Source: JAYREN01 sp963663375
GTDB lineage: Bacteria > Acidobacteriota > Holophagae > Holophagales > Holophagaceae
DNA length: 64,000 nucleotides
Assembly (NCBI GenBank): GCA_963663375.1
Contig: OY760195.1
Location: forward strand, 2,108,001-2,172,000
Direction: 5' to 3'
Numbering within the stretch: position 1 is the first letter of the stretch; each line of letters begins with the position of its first letter. The notes beneath the pieces are model-generated. The model searched no databases and was not told the DNA's origin. It was given only the letters and a program-made list of their open reading frames with translations. Position numbers and translations under genes: made by a program. This document shows, piece by piece, positions 1 to 8,397 of the stretch.

Positions 1-477
1 GAAGCCGGGGACAACCGACGGCTGCCACGGAAGAGCGCGGCCGAACTGCCCAGCGCCCGCCTGTGGGTCGAGCGCGATCCCATGATCCTGGTGCTCACCG
101 AGAACGAGGACTTTGCCAAGCGCATTGCCGAAGGACTCGGGCGGAAATTCGGCTTCATGAGCCTGGACTACATCAAGGGCAACCTGCGGCCCCTGCTGGT
201 GGCGAAGGAAGCCGCCGCCCAGGACTGGGGACGCATCCGCCTCGTGCTGATCCACAACCGCCTGCGCCTCGCCAGCCCCCTGGAACTCAGCCGCCAGCTG
301 GTGGAGCAGGAGAAATGTCCGCTCCCCATCGTGCTCGCGGGGACCGACGAGGATGTCGACTTGAAGCGGGTTCGCGCCCTGGAGGCCGGTGCCGTGGACT
401 ACCTTCCCGTGGAGCCCTTCAGGATCCTCGGCGTGCTCAAGAAGCTCGATGAATTGATCCAGGTGTTCAACGGCTGA
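1..477 (+). CDS. Receiver-like (response-regulator-type) protein, 5' end possibly outside the window
   Basis: The reading frame is open from base 1, so the true start may lie upstream. An internal ATG at 82 would give 131 residues beginning MILVLTENEDFAKRIAEG, which looks like the first strand and helix of a CheY-like receiver fold. The end (AGAVDYLPVEPFRILGVLKKL) matches the last receiver strand and helix, where a conserved Lys often precedes a Pro; here the position reads LPVEP, so the canonical KP is lost. I see no clear phospho-acceptor Asp pair, so it may be a pseudo-receiver or the C-terminal domain of a longer signalling protein. It ends convergently with the glycosyltransferase gene, overlapping it by 11 bases. 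Confidence 0.55.
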   Translation, partial: EAGDNRRLPRKSAAELPSARLWVERDPMILVLTENEDFAKRIAEGLGRKFGFMSLDYIKGNLRPLLVAKEAAAQDWGRIRLVLIHNRLRLASPLELSRQLVEQEKCPLPIVLAGTDEDVDLKRVRALEAGAVDYLPVEPFRILGVLKKLDELIQVFNG

Positions 478-1606
478 GGGGCACCGTGCGCCCTCGCCAG
501 TGGTTCACCCCCCGCAGGCGGTCCCCAAAAGCCCAGGCGATGCCCACACTGGCGGCTGGACCGATGAGGGGCCAGAGCAGCCAGATCCAGTCGAAGGATT
601 GCCCCGTCAGACGGCGATGCGCCACCCACACGATGAACGGCCACAGCAGCCACTCCAGCAGCGCGAAAGCGGGCCGACCGAGCAAGGCCAGCCAGAGGGG
701 ACTCAGCAGCAAGGCCAACATGAGTCCGATCAGAATGGGCGCGAAGACCCACAGCACAGGGATGCCCAGGATGTTCTTCCGCATGGCGCGGATCACCTCC
801 CAACCACTGGCGTACATGCGGAGATGCAGATCCGGCCCGCCCTGGGCCATGCGGTTGACGAAGCCCGCCTGTTTCGCACGCCGGGCCAGCATCATGTCGT
901 CGATGGGTTCCATGGCCTCGGCTGCGTGTCCCCCGATGGCGTCATAGGTGCTTCGGCGCACCAGGGTGAAGGCCCCGGTTCCGCAGAAGAAGGGACTCTT
1001 GGGGTCGGCTACGCTGCCTGGGGGCACCAACCACAGGAAGAAGGTGGCGGCCGTGGGCAGGAACAGTCGCTCTCCAACCGAATGCGTGTCCACTCCTGGC
1101 ACCAGGGCGAAGATATCCGCCGGGGTTTCTTCCAACAGGGCGAAGACGCGGCTCAGGAGATCCGGCACCGCCTGCACATCGGCATCGACAAAAAGCAGCC
1201 ATTGGGCCTGGCGCGCCTCCGGTGTGGAGGTCGCGAGGTGCAGGGCGTGGTTCTTCCCGAGCCACCCGGGCGGCAGGGTTTCATTCCGGATGACCCGCAA
1301 GCGGTCGGGATGGGCGACGGCCCGCCGGGCGAGAATTTCGGGCGTGGCATCCGTGGAGCCATCGTCCACCACCACCAGGCGCAGGTTTGGATAAGCCTGG
1401 TTCAGCCAGGAATCCAGGGCCGCGCCGATCTCCAGACCCTCGTTGCGGGCGGGCATGCAGAGGCAGACCGTTTGGGTAGACTCCCGAATACCGGAAGCTG
1501 GGAGTCGAGGCAGGGCCCGCAGCCTCGATAGCGTCAGCCCCAGCAAGCCAAGGCCGAGGCCCAGGAGCGCCAGGGGAATCCAGAGGGGAAGCACGAATGA
1601 AGGCAT
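467..1606 (-). CDS. Family 2 glycosyltransferase, HpnB-like membrane protein
   Basis: About 379 residues. A hydrophobic N-terminal segment (residues 1-25) precedes a GT-A domain with CMPARNEG, VVVDDGSTDATPEI and a DXD-like FVDADV. Two or more C-terminal membrane spans follow (ILIGLMLALLLSPLWLALL and on). This layout matches glycosyltransferases of the hopene-associated HpnB type, which use a nucleotide sugar at the inner membrane; the substrate is not evident. The frame runs further upstream, but the added N-terminus is low-complexity and unlike the family, so the ATG at 1606 is chosen. The gene is divergent from the ClC channel gene, with about 160 bases between starts. No hopanoid genes are visible nearby, so the hopene link is only by family. 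Confidence 0.75.
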   Translation of the reverse strand: MPSFVLPLWIPLALLGLGLGLLGLTLSRLRALPRLPASGIRESTQTVCLCMPARNEGLEIGAALDSWLNQAYPNLRLVVVDDGSTDATPEILARRAVAHPDRLRVIRNETLPPGWLGKNHALHLATSTPEARQAQWLLFVDADVQAVPDLLSRVFALLEETPADIFALVPGVDTHSVGERLFLPTAATFFLWLVPPGSVADPKSPFFCGTGAFTLVRRSTYDAIGGHAAEAMEPIDDMMLARRAKQAGFVNRMAQGGPDLHLRMYASGWEVIRAMRKNILGIPVLWVFAPILIGLMLALLLSPLWLALLGRPAFALLEWLLWPFIVWVAHRRLTGQSFDWIWLLWPLIGPAASVGIAWAFGDRLRGVNHWRGRTVPLSR

Positions 1607-1766
1607 GGCACTCCGGGGCAGACGCACAGCATCGCAGGGACCTTGGATGCCGGAACGTCGCTTCCCCTCGCCGTTCACCTGCTTTACGCTACGGGATGGT
1701 GATGGTGTCCACCCTGTAACCGCCCCGATGGCTGATGGCGCCTGCGCAGAGTCGTGGGAGGACTGT

Positions 1767-2993
1767 ATGCAGGGATGGCGGGGAAGGCTGGACAGGACCG
1801 GGTGGGACCTGGGCATGGGTTCCGTGGTGGGCGTACTCGCAGGCCTGGCCTCGGCCCTCTTCCTCTGGCTGCTGGACAAGGTGCTTCACCTGCGGGCCCA
1901 GCACCTTTGGCTCATCGCCCTGCTGCCAGTCTTCGGCATGCTGAGCGCCTGGATCTACCACCGCTGGGGCGGGGAGTCCGAGCGCGGCGGCGCCCTCATC
2001 CTGGACGAAGTCCTGGAATTCAAGGGGCGCGTCCCCACCCGGATGGCGCCCCTGGTGCTGGTCGGCACCCTGCTGACCCACCTGGGGGGCGGCTCCGCGG
2101 GCCGCGAAGGCACCGCCGTCCAGATGGGCGCGAGCCTCGCCCGCACCCTGGGGAAGCTGCCCTGGGCGTGGCTGCGGCTCACCCAATCCCGCCAGCGCCT
2201 CCTGCTAATGGCAGGCGTCTCCGCGGGCTTCGGCTCGCTCTTCGGCACGCCGGTGGCGGGCGCGGTCTTCGGCATGGAGGTCATCGCCATCGGGAAACTG
2301 CACTACGAAGGCCTGCTGGTGTGCGGGGCCGCCAGCTTCGTGGCGGATGGCGTGTGCAGAGGTCTGGGCATTCAGCACTTCCACTTCCCCGTGGCTTCTC
2401 TGGCCATGTCGCCCCTGCTGGCCCTGAAGCTGGCGCTCTTCGCGCTTCCCGTGGCCCTCGTGGCCGGAGGTTTTTCGGAGCTGACCCATCGCCTGGGGGC
2501 CTGGACGCGTCAGCGACTGTCCAATCCCTACCTGCGCGCCGCCTTGGGTGGGCTGGCGGTGATCGCCCTGGCGCTGCTCTTCCGCACCACCGACTTCCTG
2601 AACCTGGGCACGGTGTGGCTGCCTCGGGTGCTGGAAGGGACGGTGCCGGTCCCAAGCTGGGCCTTCGCGGCGAAGTGCCTCTTCACCGTGGTGACCCTCG
2701 GGTTCGGTTTCAAGGGCGGCGAGGTGACGCCGCTCTTTGTGATCGGTGCCCTGTTGGGCTCCGCCCTCGCACCGGCGTTGAATCTCCCGGTGCCCTTCAT
2801 CGCCGCCGTGGGCTTCATCGCGCTGTTCGCCGCTGCCAGCAATACCCCCATTGCGTCTACACTGATGGGGATCGAGCTCTTCGGGTCAGGCTTCGCGGGC
2901 CCGCTCGTCATCACCTGTTTCCTGGCGTACGTCCTGGTGGGTCACCGGGGCATCTACGGCGGGCATCGCGTCCACACGCCCAAGCACTCATGA
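1767..2993 (+). CDS. ClC-family voltage-gated chloride channel / H+-Cl- antiporter
   Basis: 408 residues with about ten hydrophobic segments. ClC signatures are present in order: GSAGREGTAVQMG (gating Glu in GREGT; the usual GREGP has Thr here), GFGSLFGTPVAGAVFGMEV, and GFKGGEVTPLFVIGALLG. The protein should move chloride or another halide such as fluoride across the inner membrane; specificity cannot be read. The start at 1767 is chosen because GGGAGG lies five bases upstream, whereas upstream ATGs in frame lack a ribosome site. It lacks the cytoplasmic CBS domains found in some family members. The next gene begins 14 bases after the stop. Confidence 0.85.
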   Translation: MQGWRGRLDRTGWDLGMGSVVGVLAGLASALFLWLLDKVLHLRAQHLWLIALLPVFGMLSAWIYHRWGGESERGGALILDEVLEFKGRVPTRMAPLVLVGTLLTHLGGGSAGREGTAVQMGASLARTLGKLPWAWLRLTQSRQRLLLMAGVSAGFGSLFGTPVAGAVFGMEVIAIGKLHYEGLLVCGAASFVADGVCRGLGIQHFHFPVASLAMSPLLALKLALFALPVALVAGGFSELTHRLGAWTRQRLSNPYLRAALGGLAVIALALLFRTTDFLNLGTVWLPRVLEGTVPVPSWAFAAKCLFTVVTLGFGFKGGEVTPLFVIGALLGSALAPALNLPVPFIAAVGFIALFAAASNTPIASTLMGIELFGSGFAGPLVITCFLAYVLVGHRGIYGGHRVHTPKHS

Positions 2994-3007
2994 ACGGAGG
3001 TCCATCC

Positions 3008-3700
3008 ATGATCTACTCCACCGAAGTCGAACACATGTGCCGGGTGGCGAAGGGGCCCAACCACGGCCCCGCGCCCATTCCCCAGGAAGGCCGCTGGACC
3101 CAAGCCAAGGAGATCAAGGACATCTCTGGGCTCACCCACGGCGTGGGCTGGTGCGCCCCCCAGCAGGGTGCCTGCAAGCTGACCCTCAACGTCAAGGACG
3201 GAATCATCCAGGAGGCCCTGGTGGAGACCATCGGCTGCTCGGGCATGACCCACAGCGCCGCCATGGCCGCCGAAATTCTGTCGGGCAAGACGATTCTCGA
3301 GGCCCTCAACACGGATCTGGTGTGCGATGCCATCAACACGGCCATGCGCGAGCTCTTCCTGCAGATCGCCTACGGCCGCACTCAGACCGCCTTTTCCGAA
3401 GACGGCCTGCCCATCGGCGCGGGCCTGGAGGATCTCGGCAAGGGCCTGCGCAGCCAAGTAGGCACGATGTACGGCACCGTGGCCAAGGGCGTGCGCTACC
3501 TGGAAATGGCCGAGGGCTACGTGACCCGCATGGCCCTCGACGAGAACGACGAGGTCATCGGCTACGAGTACGTCCACATGGGCAAGATGATGGAAGCCAT
3601 CGAGAAGGGCGTGGAACCCGCGGAGGCCCTCAAGAAGGCCACCGCGAACTACGGCCGCTTTGATGAGGCCGCCAAGGTGATCAACCCTAGGCATCAGTGA
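3008..3700 (+). CDS. NifU-like iron-sulfur cluster assembly scaffold protein, partner of GGGtGRT protein
   Basis: 230 residues. Residues about 30-125 resemble the NifU/IscU N-terminal scaffold fold, with Cys in GWCAPQQGACKLTL and in TIGCSGMTHSAAMAAEIL, candidate cluster ligands. The rest (YLEMAEGYVTRMALDENDEVIGYEYVHM) is a family-specific extension. Start 3008 has GGAGG seven bases upstream. In many anaerobes this protein is encoded directly beside the GGGtGRT protein, which follows here but is separated by an inserted GxxExxY gene. The role of the pair is not established; cluster assembly or delivery is inferred from the fold only. Confidence 0.8.
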   Translation: MIYSTEVEHMCRVAKGPNHGPAPIPQEGRWTQAKEIKDISGLTHGVGWCAPQQGACKLTLNVKDGIIQEALVETIGCSGMTHSAAMAAEILSGKTILEALNTDLVCDAINTAMRELFLQIAYGRTQTAFSEDGLPIGAGLEDLGKGLRSQVGTMYGTVAKGVRYLEMAEGYVTRMALDENDEVIGYEYVHMGKMMEAIEKGVEPAEALKKATANYGRFDEAAKVINPRHQ

Positions 3701-3718
3701 TCGAAGCGACTCGCTCTC

Positions 3719-3753
3719 TTTTTTATCCCCTTTATCCCCTTCATCCCTGTTAA
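3719..3753. repeat. Left arm of inverted repeat flanking the GxxExxY gene
   Basis: A pyrimidine-rich tract made of short repeats (TTTATCCCC, TTCATCCC) ending in CCCTGTTAACCC lies between the NifU-like stop and the GxxExxY start. Its reverse complement reappears, with the sub-units in a different order, at the 3' end of the GxxExxY gene (4151-4182). Such arms around this gene family suggest a cassette that was inserted as a unit. Confidence 0.65.
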
Positions 3754-3765
3754 CCCATCTTTCCC

Positions 3766-4185
3766 ATGACCCTTCCCCTCGAAACCCTGACTGGGCAGAT
3801 TCTTGAAGCCGCCTTTGAAGTGTCGAATGAACTCGGCACGGGCTTCCTGGAATCGGTCTACGAGCAGTCCCTGTTCATCGCGCTCAAGGACAAAGGTATT
3901 CGGGCGGAACGTCAGCAACCAATCAAGGTGCTCTTTCGAGGGCAATTGGCGGGCGTCTTCAAGGCTGACCTTGTCGTTGAAAACGAAGTCATTCTTGAAA
4001 TCAAGGCCCTGAAGACACTCGCGCCTGAGCATGTGGCCCAGACTTTGAACTACCTCAGGGCCACGGGGAAACCGATCGCCATGCTGCTGAACTTCGGCCC
4101 TCCCAAGCTTGAATGGCGCCGATTTGACAACAGGTTCAAAGAAGAAATGAACAGGGATAAAGGGGATGAAGGGGATAAAAGCTAG
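3766..4185 (+). CDS. GxxExxY protein (PD-(D/E)XK nuclease-like family)
   Basis: 139 residues. The family-defining motif is seen in ELGTGFLESVYEQSL (G-x-x-E-x-x-Y). It is followed by a nuclease-like core: FKADLVVENEVILEIKALKTL carries the D...E-x-K arrangement of PD-(D/E)XK proteins, and the end has LLNFGPPKLEWRR. No activity has been firmly established for the family. The last residues (NRDKGDEGDKS) are encoded by the right arm of the inverted repeat, so the gene appears fused to repeat DNA. It separates two genes that are normally adjacent (NifU-like and GGGtGRT), which suggests recent insertion. Confidence 0.85.
   Translation: MTLPLETLTGQILEAAFEVSNELGTGFLESVYEQSLFIALKDKGIRAERQQPIKVLFRGQLAGVFKADLVVENEVILEIKALKTLAPEHVAQTLNYLRATGKPIAMLLNFGPPKLEWRRFDNRFKEEMNRDKGDEGDKS
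4151..4182. repeat. Right arm of inverted repeat flanking the GxxExxY gene
   Basis: ACAGGGATAAAGGGGATGAA followed by GGGGATAAAAGC is the inverted counterpart of the tract at 3719-3753. It overlaps the 3' coding end of the GxxExxY gene and contributes its charged C-terminal tail. Confidence 0.65.
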
Positions 4186-4244
4186 AAGGGCGAGCCTCTG
4201 CGCCCCGCCTCCAAATCGAATTACGACACACCGGAGAAATGACC

Positions 4245-5246
4245 ATGACTCTGTTTGAAAGCTACGAACGCAGAATTCCCCAGATTGAAAAGGTCCTCGC
4301 CCACCACGGCATCGCCTCCCTGGAAGAAGCCCGGACCATGTCCGAGGCCAAGGGCGTGGATGTCTACGGTATCGTGAAGGGCATCCAGAACCTGGCCTTC
4401 GAGAACGCCTGCTGGGCCTACATCCTGGGTGCCGCCATCGCCCTCAAGAAGGGCCAGACCAAGGCCGTGGACATTGCCCTGTCCCTGGGCGAGGGCATGC
4501 AGGCCTTCTGCATCCCCGGTTCCGTGGCCGATGACCGCAAGGTGGGCCTGGGCCATGGCAACCTGGCCTCCATGCTACTGAAGGAGGAGACCAAGTGCTT
4601 CGCCTTCCTGGCGGGCCACGAATCCTTCGCCGCCGCCGAGGGCGCCATCGGCCTCGCCCGCAGCGCCAACAAGGCCCGCAAGGAGCCCCTGCGGGTGATC
4701 CTCAACGGCCTGGGCAAGGACGCCGCCCAGATCATCAGCCGCATCAATGGCTTCACCTACGTGCAGACGAAGTTCGACTACGCCACGGGCAAGCTGGGCA
4801 TCGTGAAGGAGATCGCCTACTCCAAGGGCGAGAAGGCCAAGGTGCGGTGCTTTGGGGCCGACGATGTGCGCGAGGGCGTGGCCATCAACCACCACGAGGG
4901 CGTGGATGTGAGCATCACGGGCAACTCCACCAACCCCACGCGCTTCCAGCATCCCGTGGCGGGCACCTACAAGAAGGAATGCCAGGAGCAGGGCAAGCCC
5001 TACTTCTCCGTGGCCTCGGGCGGCGGCACAGGCCGCACCCTGCACCCGGATAACATGGCCGCCGGTCCAGCCTCGTACGGCATGACGGACACCATGGGGC
5101 GCATGCACAGCGATGCCCAGTTCGCGGGTTCCAGTTCGGTGCCTGCGCACGTCGAGATGATGGGTTTCCTCGGCATGGGCAATAATCCCATGGTGGGCGC
5201 CAGTGTCGCGGTGGCCGTGGCGCTGGAACAGGCCCTCGCCAAGTAG
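4245..5246 (+). CDS. GGGtGRT family protein
   Basis: About 333 residues. The name-giving motif is seen in SVASGGGTGRTLHPD near residue 265, and the N-terminus (MTLFESYERRIPQIEKVL) is typical of the family. An ATG at 4239 is also possible, but GGAG is better spaced from 4245. The body carries glycine-rich, cofactor-binding-like stretches and no signal peptide or membrane segment, so it is cytoplasmic. The family has no established reaction; it occurs mainly in anaerobes beside a NifU-like scaffold, as here. A function with the scaffold in iron-sulfur or redox metabolism is inference. Confidence 0.85.
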   Translation: MTLFESYERRIPQIEKVLAHHGIASLEEARTMSEAKGVDVYGIVKGIQNLAFENACWAYILGAAIALKKGQTKAVDIALSLGEGMQAFCIPGSVADDRKVGLGHGNLASMLLKEETKCFAFLAGHESFAAAEGAIGLARSANKARKEPLRVILNGLGKDAAQIISRINGFTYVQTKFDYATGKLGIVKEIAYSKGEKAKVRCFGADDVREGVAINHHEGVDVSITGNSTNPTRFQHPVAGTYKKECQEQGKPYFSVASGGGTGRTLHPDNMAAGPASYGMTDTMGRMHSDAQFAGSSSVPAHVEMMGFLGMGNNPMVGASVAVAVALEQALAK

Positions 5247-5255
5247 GAGACTCCG

Positions 5256-6485
5256 ATGGCCGATGCCCCCGACGTGCCCAAGGCCAAATGGCTCAACCGC
5301 ACGGTCTGGGGCATGGCCCTCACCAGCTTCTTCTCGGATCTCGGCCACGAGGCCCAGAGCACGCTGCTGCCCAGTTTTCTCGCGGCCTTGGGCTGTCCGC
5401 CCCTGGCCCTGGGCGCCATCGAGGGCGTGACGGATGCCGCCAGCAGTTTCATGAAACTGGGCGCGGGCTGGATCTCGGACCGCCTGCCCCGCCGCAAGCC
5501 CTTCGTGGTGGCGGGCTACGCGGCCACGGGGCTCGCCTCGGGCATCATCGCCCTGGCCCAGGGCTGGCCCCTGATCCTGGGCGGCAAGCTCTTCGGCTGG
5601 CTGGGCCGGGGAATCCGGGGACCGCTCCGCAACGCCCTTCTGGCGGAGGCGATCCCCCCCGAGGCCCGGGGCCGGGCCTTCGGTTTCCACCGGGCCGGTG
5701 ACACCCTCGGGGCCATTCTCGGACCCCTGGCCGTGGTGCTCCTGCTGGGCTGGGGCAACGCCCATGGGCTGGCGAGGCTGCCCTACCTGCGCACCCTGAT
5801 GTTCTGGACCATGATCCCCGGCCTCATCGCGGCGGCCATCATGGCCTGGATCATCCAGGAGAAGCGCCGTACCGAGCTCCGCAAGGTCTCCCTGCGCCAT
5901 GCCCTCGCCCAGATGCCCCATCCCTTCCGCCGCTACCTGATCGGCGTGGGGCTCTTCGGCGCCGGGGACTACGCCCATACCCTGCTGATCCTGGCGGCCA
6001 CTCAGCTCCTGACCCCGGCTCACGGCCCCATGAAGGCCGCGGCCCTGGGGGGTTTCCTGTACGTCTGGCACAACGGGATCTACGCGGCAGCGGCCTATCC
6101 TGCAGGCCACCTAGGCGACCGGCGGGGCCATCGGGTCATCCTGGGAATCGGCTACGCCCTCTCCGTCCTCGTGCCCCTGGCCCTCATCGGATGCTTCACC
6201 CGGGGCTGGGCCTCCATGCCCGTCTTCGCGGGGATCTTCGGCTTGGCGGGCCTGGTGAACGGCATCCAGGACACCCTGGAGGATGCGGCCACCGCCGACC
6301 TGACTCCCGCGGAACATCGGGGCCTGGGTTTCGGCCTTCTGGGTGCGGTGAACGGGATGGGCGATCTCGTCTCCAGCCTGGTGGTCGGTGCCCTCTGGAC
6401 GATCAACCCCACCCTGGGCTTCGGCTTCGCGGCGCTGATGATGGCCCTGGGGGCCATTCTCGTGCTGACGGGCAGGCGCGGCTGA
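5256..6485 (+). CDS. MFS transporter
   Basis: 409 residues with about twelve hydrophobic segments and the MFS loop 2-3 motif in the form GWISDRLPRRKP. A second cytoplasmic loop reads GHLGDRRGHR. It is an inner-membrane secondary carrier; the substrate cannot be assigned. The start follows AGGAGA, which overlaps the stop of the GGGtGRT gene, so the two are probably co-transcribed. A strong hairpin lies just after the stop. Confidence 0.8.
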   Translation: MADAPDVPKAKWLNRTVWGMALTSFFSDLGHEAQSTLLPSFLAALGCPPLALGAIEGVTDAASSFMKLGAGWISDRLPRRKPFVVAGYAATGLASGIIALAQGWPLILGGKLFGWLGRGIRGPLRNALLAEAIPPEARGRAFGFHRAGDTLGAILGPLAVVLLLGWGNAHGLARLPYLRTLMFWTMIPGLIAAAIMAWIIQEKRRTELRKVSLRHALAQMPHPFRRYLIGVGLFGAGDYAHTLLILAATQLLTPAHGPMKAAALGGFLYVWHNGIYAAAAYPAGHLGDRRGHRVILGIGYALSVLVPLALIGCFTRGWASMPVFAGIFGLAGLVNGIQDTLEDAATADLTPAEHRGLGFGLLGAVNGMGDLVSSLVVGALWTINPTLGFGFAALMMALGAILVLTGRRG

Positions 6486-6491
6486 AACGTG

Positions 6492-6524
6492 ACGAGCCCT
6501 GGGCACTCGCTCCCCAGGGCTCGT
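6492..6524. terminator. Bidirectional hairpin between convergent genes
   Basis: A perfect 12-bp stem (ACGAGCCCTGGG / CCCAGGGCTCGT) with a 9-base loop starts seven bases after the MFS stop and is followed by TGTCTT. It sits between convergent MFS and PHP-protein genes and can serve both. Confidence 0.7.
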
Positions 6525-6546
6525 TGTCTTGACGGGCAACCTCGAA

Positions 6547-8310
6547 TCAATTGGCCTTGACGAAGATCGGGTTGCTGTAGAACCAGAGATCGGCCCAGGC
6601 TTTGGCGGCGGTGTTGGTGTAGCTGGTGAAATCGACCTCGTCCATCAGCGGATCGCCCGTCACGGAATCCAATTCACCCCCCATCAGCGACTGGTTGGTG
6701 CCCCTCAGGCGGATGTAAAAAGATTTCTGCACGTTGGGGATGGTCACCACCGCCACCTTGTAGCCCTCCGCATCAGTCTTGAACTGAGAGGCGGCGAGGC
6801 GCACCTGCAGGCGCGTGCTGGGGTTGGTATCGGCAAGGTAGGCACCCGTGCCGGGCTGGGCCTTGCTCCCCACATCGCCAACGATGACATCCACGTGGTC
6901 CACCACCGGCGTATCGCCGTTGTTGTTCTTGGCGGGACTCTTGAAGCGGATGGTGACCTTAACGTCCTGACCCTTCTTCGCGGCGAGTTCCTCGCCCATG
7001 GTCTTCACCAGGGCCGGATCGCCCATGGAGGCGCCGTCACCCACGGAGGCATTGAAATCGAGGGCATTAATGAGATCACCCTGGGCGATCCAGATATTGC
7101 CGGACTTGATGGAGCTCACGATGGAGGCCTGGGTCTTGTCCTTGGCTTTGCTGTAGGTCTTGGCGTACTCACCAGGCCAAAAATCCGCATCGACGGCCGA
7201 GGAATGGAAATCGGAATCCACGAAGACCCAGAAGCGCTGGCCCTCGCCCCAGAGCGCGTCCATGAAGCCACCCACCTTGGCGAGCATGTAGTCGGCGCCA
7301 CCGTAGGTACGCGCCCGATGGGTCACATCGACGGTGTCGGCCGAAGCCGTGCCTGAGACCGTGCGGGTGGCCGTGTTGAAGTAGTACGGGCCATTGCCGT
7401 AGCCGCCGCGCGCGGCTTCTTTCTGATGGCCAGGGAAACCCTCCAACCCCACGGTTACGTTGGGTCCCGCGATGAGCATGTCGCGGACGTGCTCGATGTT
7501 GTAGAGCTGCTTTCGGGACGGGTGATTGATCATGAAGTAGCCCGTGTCCTTGAAGTTCTTCTGAAGGTAGGCCACACCGGCCACGGCATCCGCGTGAGTC
7601 TTGCGCTTGGGGGAGAGCGCATTGCCGAACATATCCACATCCGTAGGCCAAGCCTTGGTGCTGACGGTTCCATTCGCCGCTGTAGTGAGGAGCCCGCTGT
7701 GGCGGCTTTGATCCTTGGCCGACTGGTCGAAGGTGTACTCGAAGTCCGCGATAGCCTTGCCGTTGGAGACGCCCACGATGCCGACACTGGCGTGCTCGTG
7801 GGAGGGCACGTTCCACTCCACGCCCTGGACCAGCGTCTGGTTCGGGTACTGGCTCTGCAGGCCGGGAAGCACGAGAGCGGCTCCATTGGTGCCGCCGAAG
7901 AGCATGGGCCAGGAGAAGTCCCGCAGGCTCTGCCAGCGCCACATCTGGGTGTCCCCCCGCAGAGCCTTTCCGGTGGCGTCGGCGTTGTCCCCGAGGCCCA
8001 GACCACTGGCCCAGGGGCTGCCATCGGTGCTGCGATCTCCAAGACCGCCATGTTCGGAATTGGCCATCCAGGTGAGGCCGAATTTCCCGAAAGCGTTCTC
8101 GAGCACCTCAGTTTCAGCGTGGCTGCCATCCGTGAAGAAGGTGTGGGTGTGCAGGTCGCCGGTCACCCACACCCTGGCATTCGCGTTGGTAGGCGTGGGA
8201 ATCGGTTCCAGGGTCAAGTCTTTCGGACTCGCGCTGCTGCCTCCGCAACCGATCATGGCCACTGCCAATAGGGCAGCGAGCGGGGTCAGGAAAAATGCGG
8301 TTCTGCGCAT
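6547..8310 (-). CDS. Secreted lipoprotein with PHP metal-dependent phosphoesterase-like domain
   Basis: 587 residues. A lipoprotein signal peptide ends in a lipobox-like VAMIGCGG (Cys at residue 22). The PHP domain begins near residue 50 with GDLHTHTFFTDGS, the usual HxH-plus-Asp metal motif, and has later His sites in MANSEHGG, MINHPSRK and VFVDSDFHSSAVD. The C-terminal 150 residues look like a beta-rich accessory region. It probably acts in the periplasm or on the outer membrane as a phosphoesterase, substrate unknown. No operon partner is evident. Confidence 0.75.
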   Translation of the reverse strand: MRRTAFFLTPLAALLAVAMIGCGGSSASPKDLTLEPIPTPTNANARVWVTGDLHTHTFFTDGSHAETEVLENAFGKFGLTWMANSEHGGLGDRSTDGSPWASGLGLGDNADATGKALRGDTQMWRWQSLRDFSWPMLFGGTNGAALVLPGLQSQYPNQTLVQGVEWNVPSHEHASVGIVGVSNGKAIADFEYTFDQSAKDQSRHSGLLTTAANGTVSTKAWPTDVDMFGNALSPKRKTHADAVAGVAYLQKNFKDTGYFMINHPSRKQLYNIEHVRDMLIAGPNVTVGLEGFPGHQKEAARGGYGNGPYYFNTATRTVSGTASADTVDVTHRARTYGGADYMLAKVGGFMDALWGEGQRFWVFVDSDFHSSAVDADFWPGEYAKTYSKAKDKTQASIVSSIKSGNIWIAQGDLINALDFNASVGDGASMGDPALVKTMGEELAAKKGQDVKVTIRFKSPAKNNNGDTPVVDHVDVIVGDVGSKAQPGTGAYLADTNPSTRLQVRLAASQFKTDAEGYKVAVVTIPNVQKSFYIRLRGTNQSLMGGELDSVTGDPLMDEVDFTSYTNTAAKAWADLWFYSNPIFVKAN

Positions 8311-8397
8311 GGGGGCTCCTCAGGGAACCCCTCGATGTTCCAGGAAGCCCGTGACGGTTCCGCAGAAAGCAGGTAGCAGGTGAGTGCCGATCCGGCA

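Noticed and set aside
4575..6110. Long minus-strand open frame of about 511 codons
   Set aside because: It lies antisense to GGGtGRT and the MFS gene, is Gly/His/Ala-rich, and has no domain pattern; a by-product of high GC.
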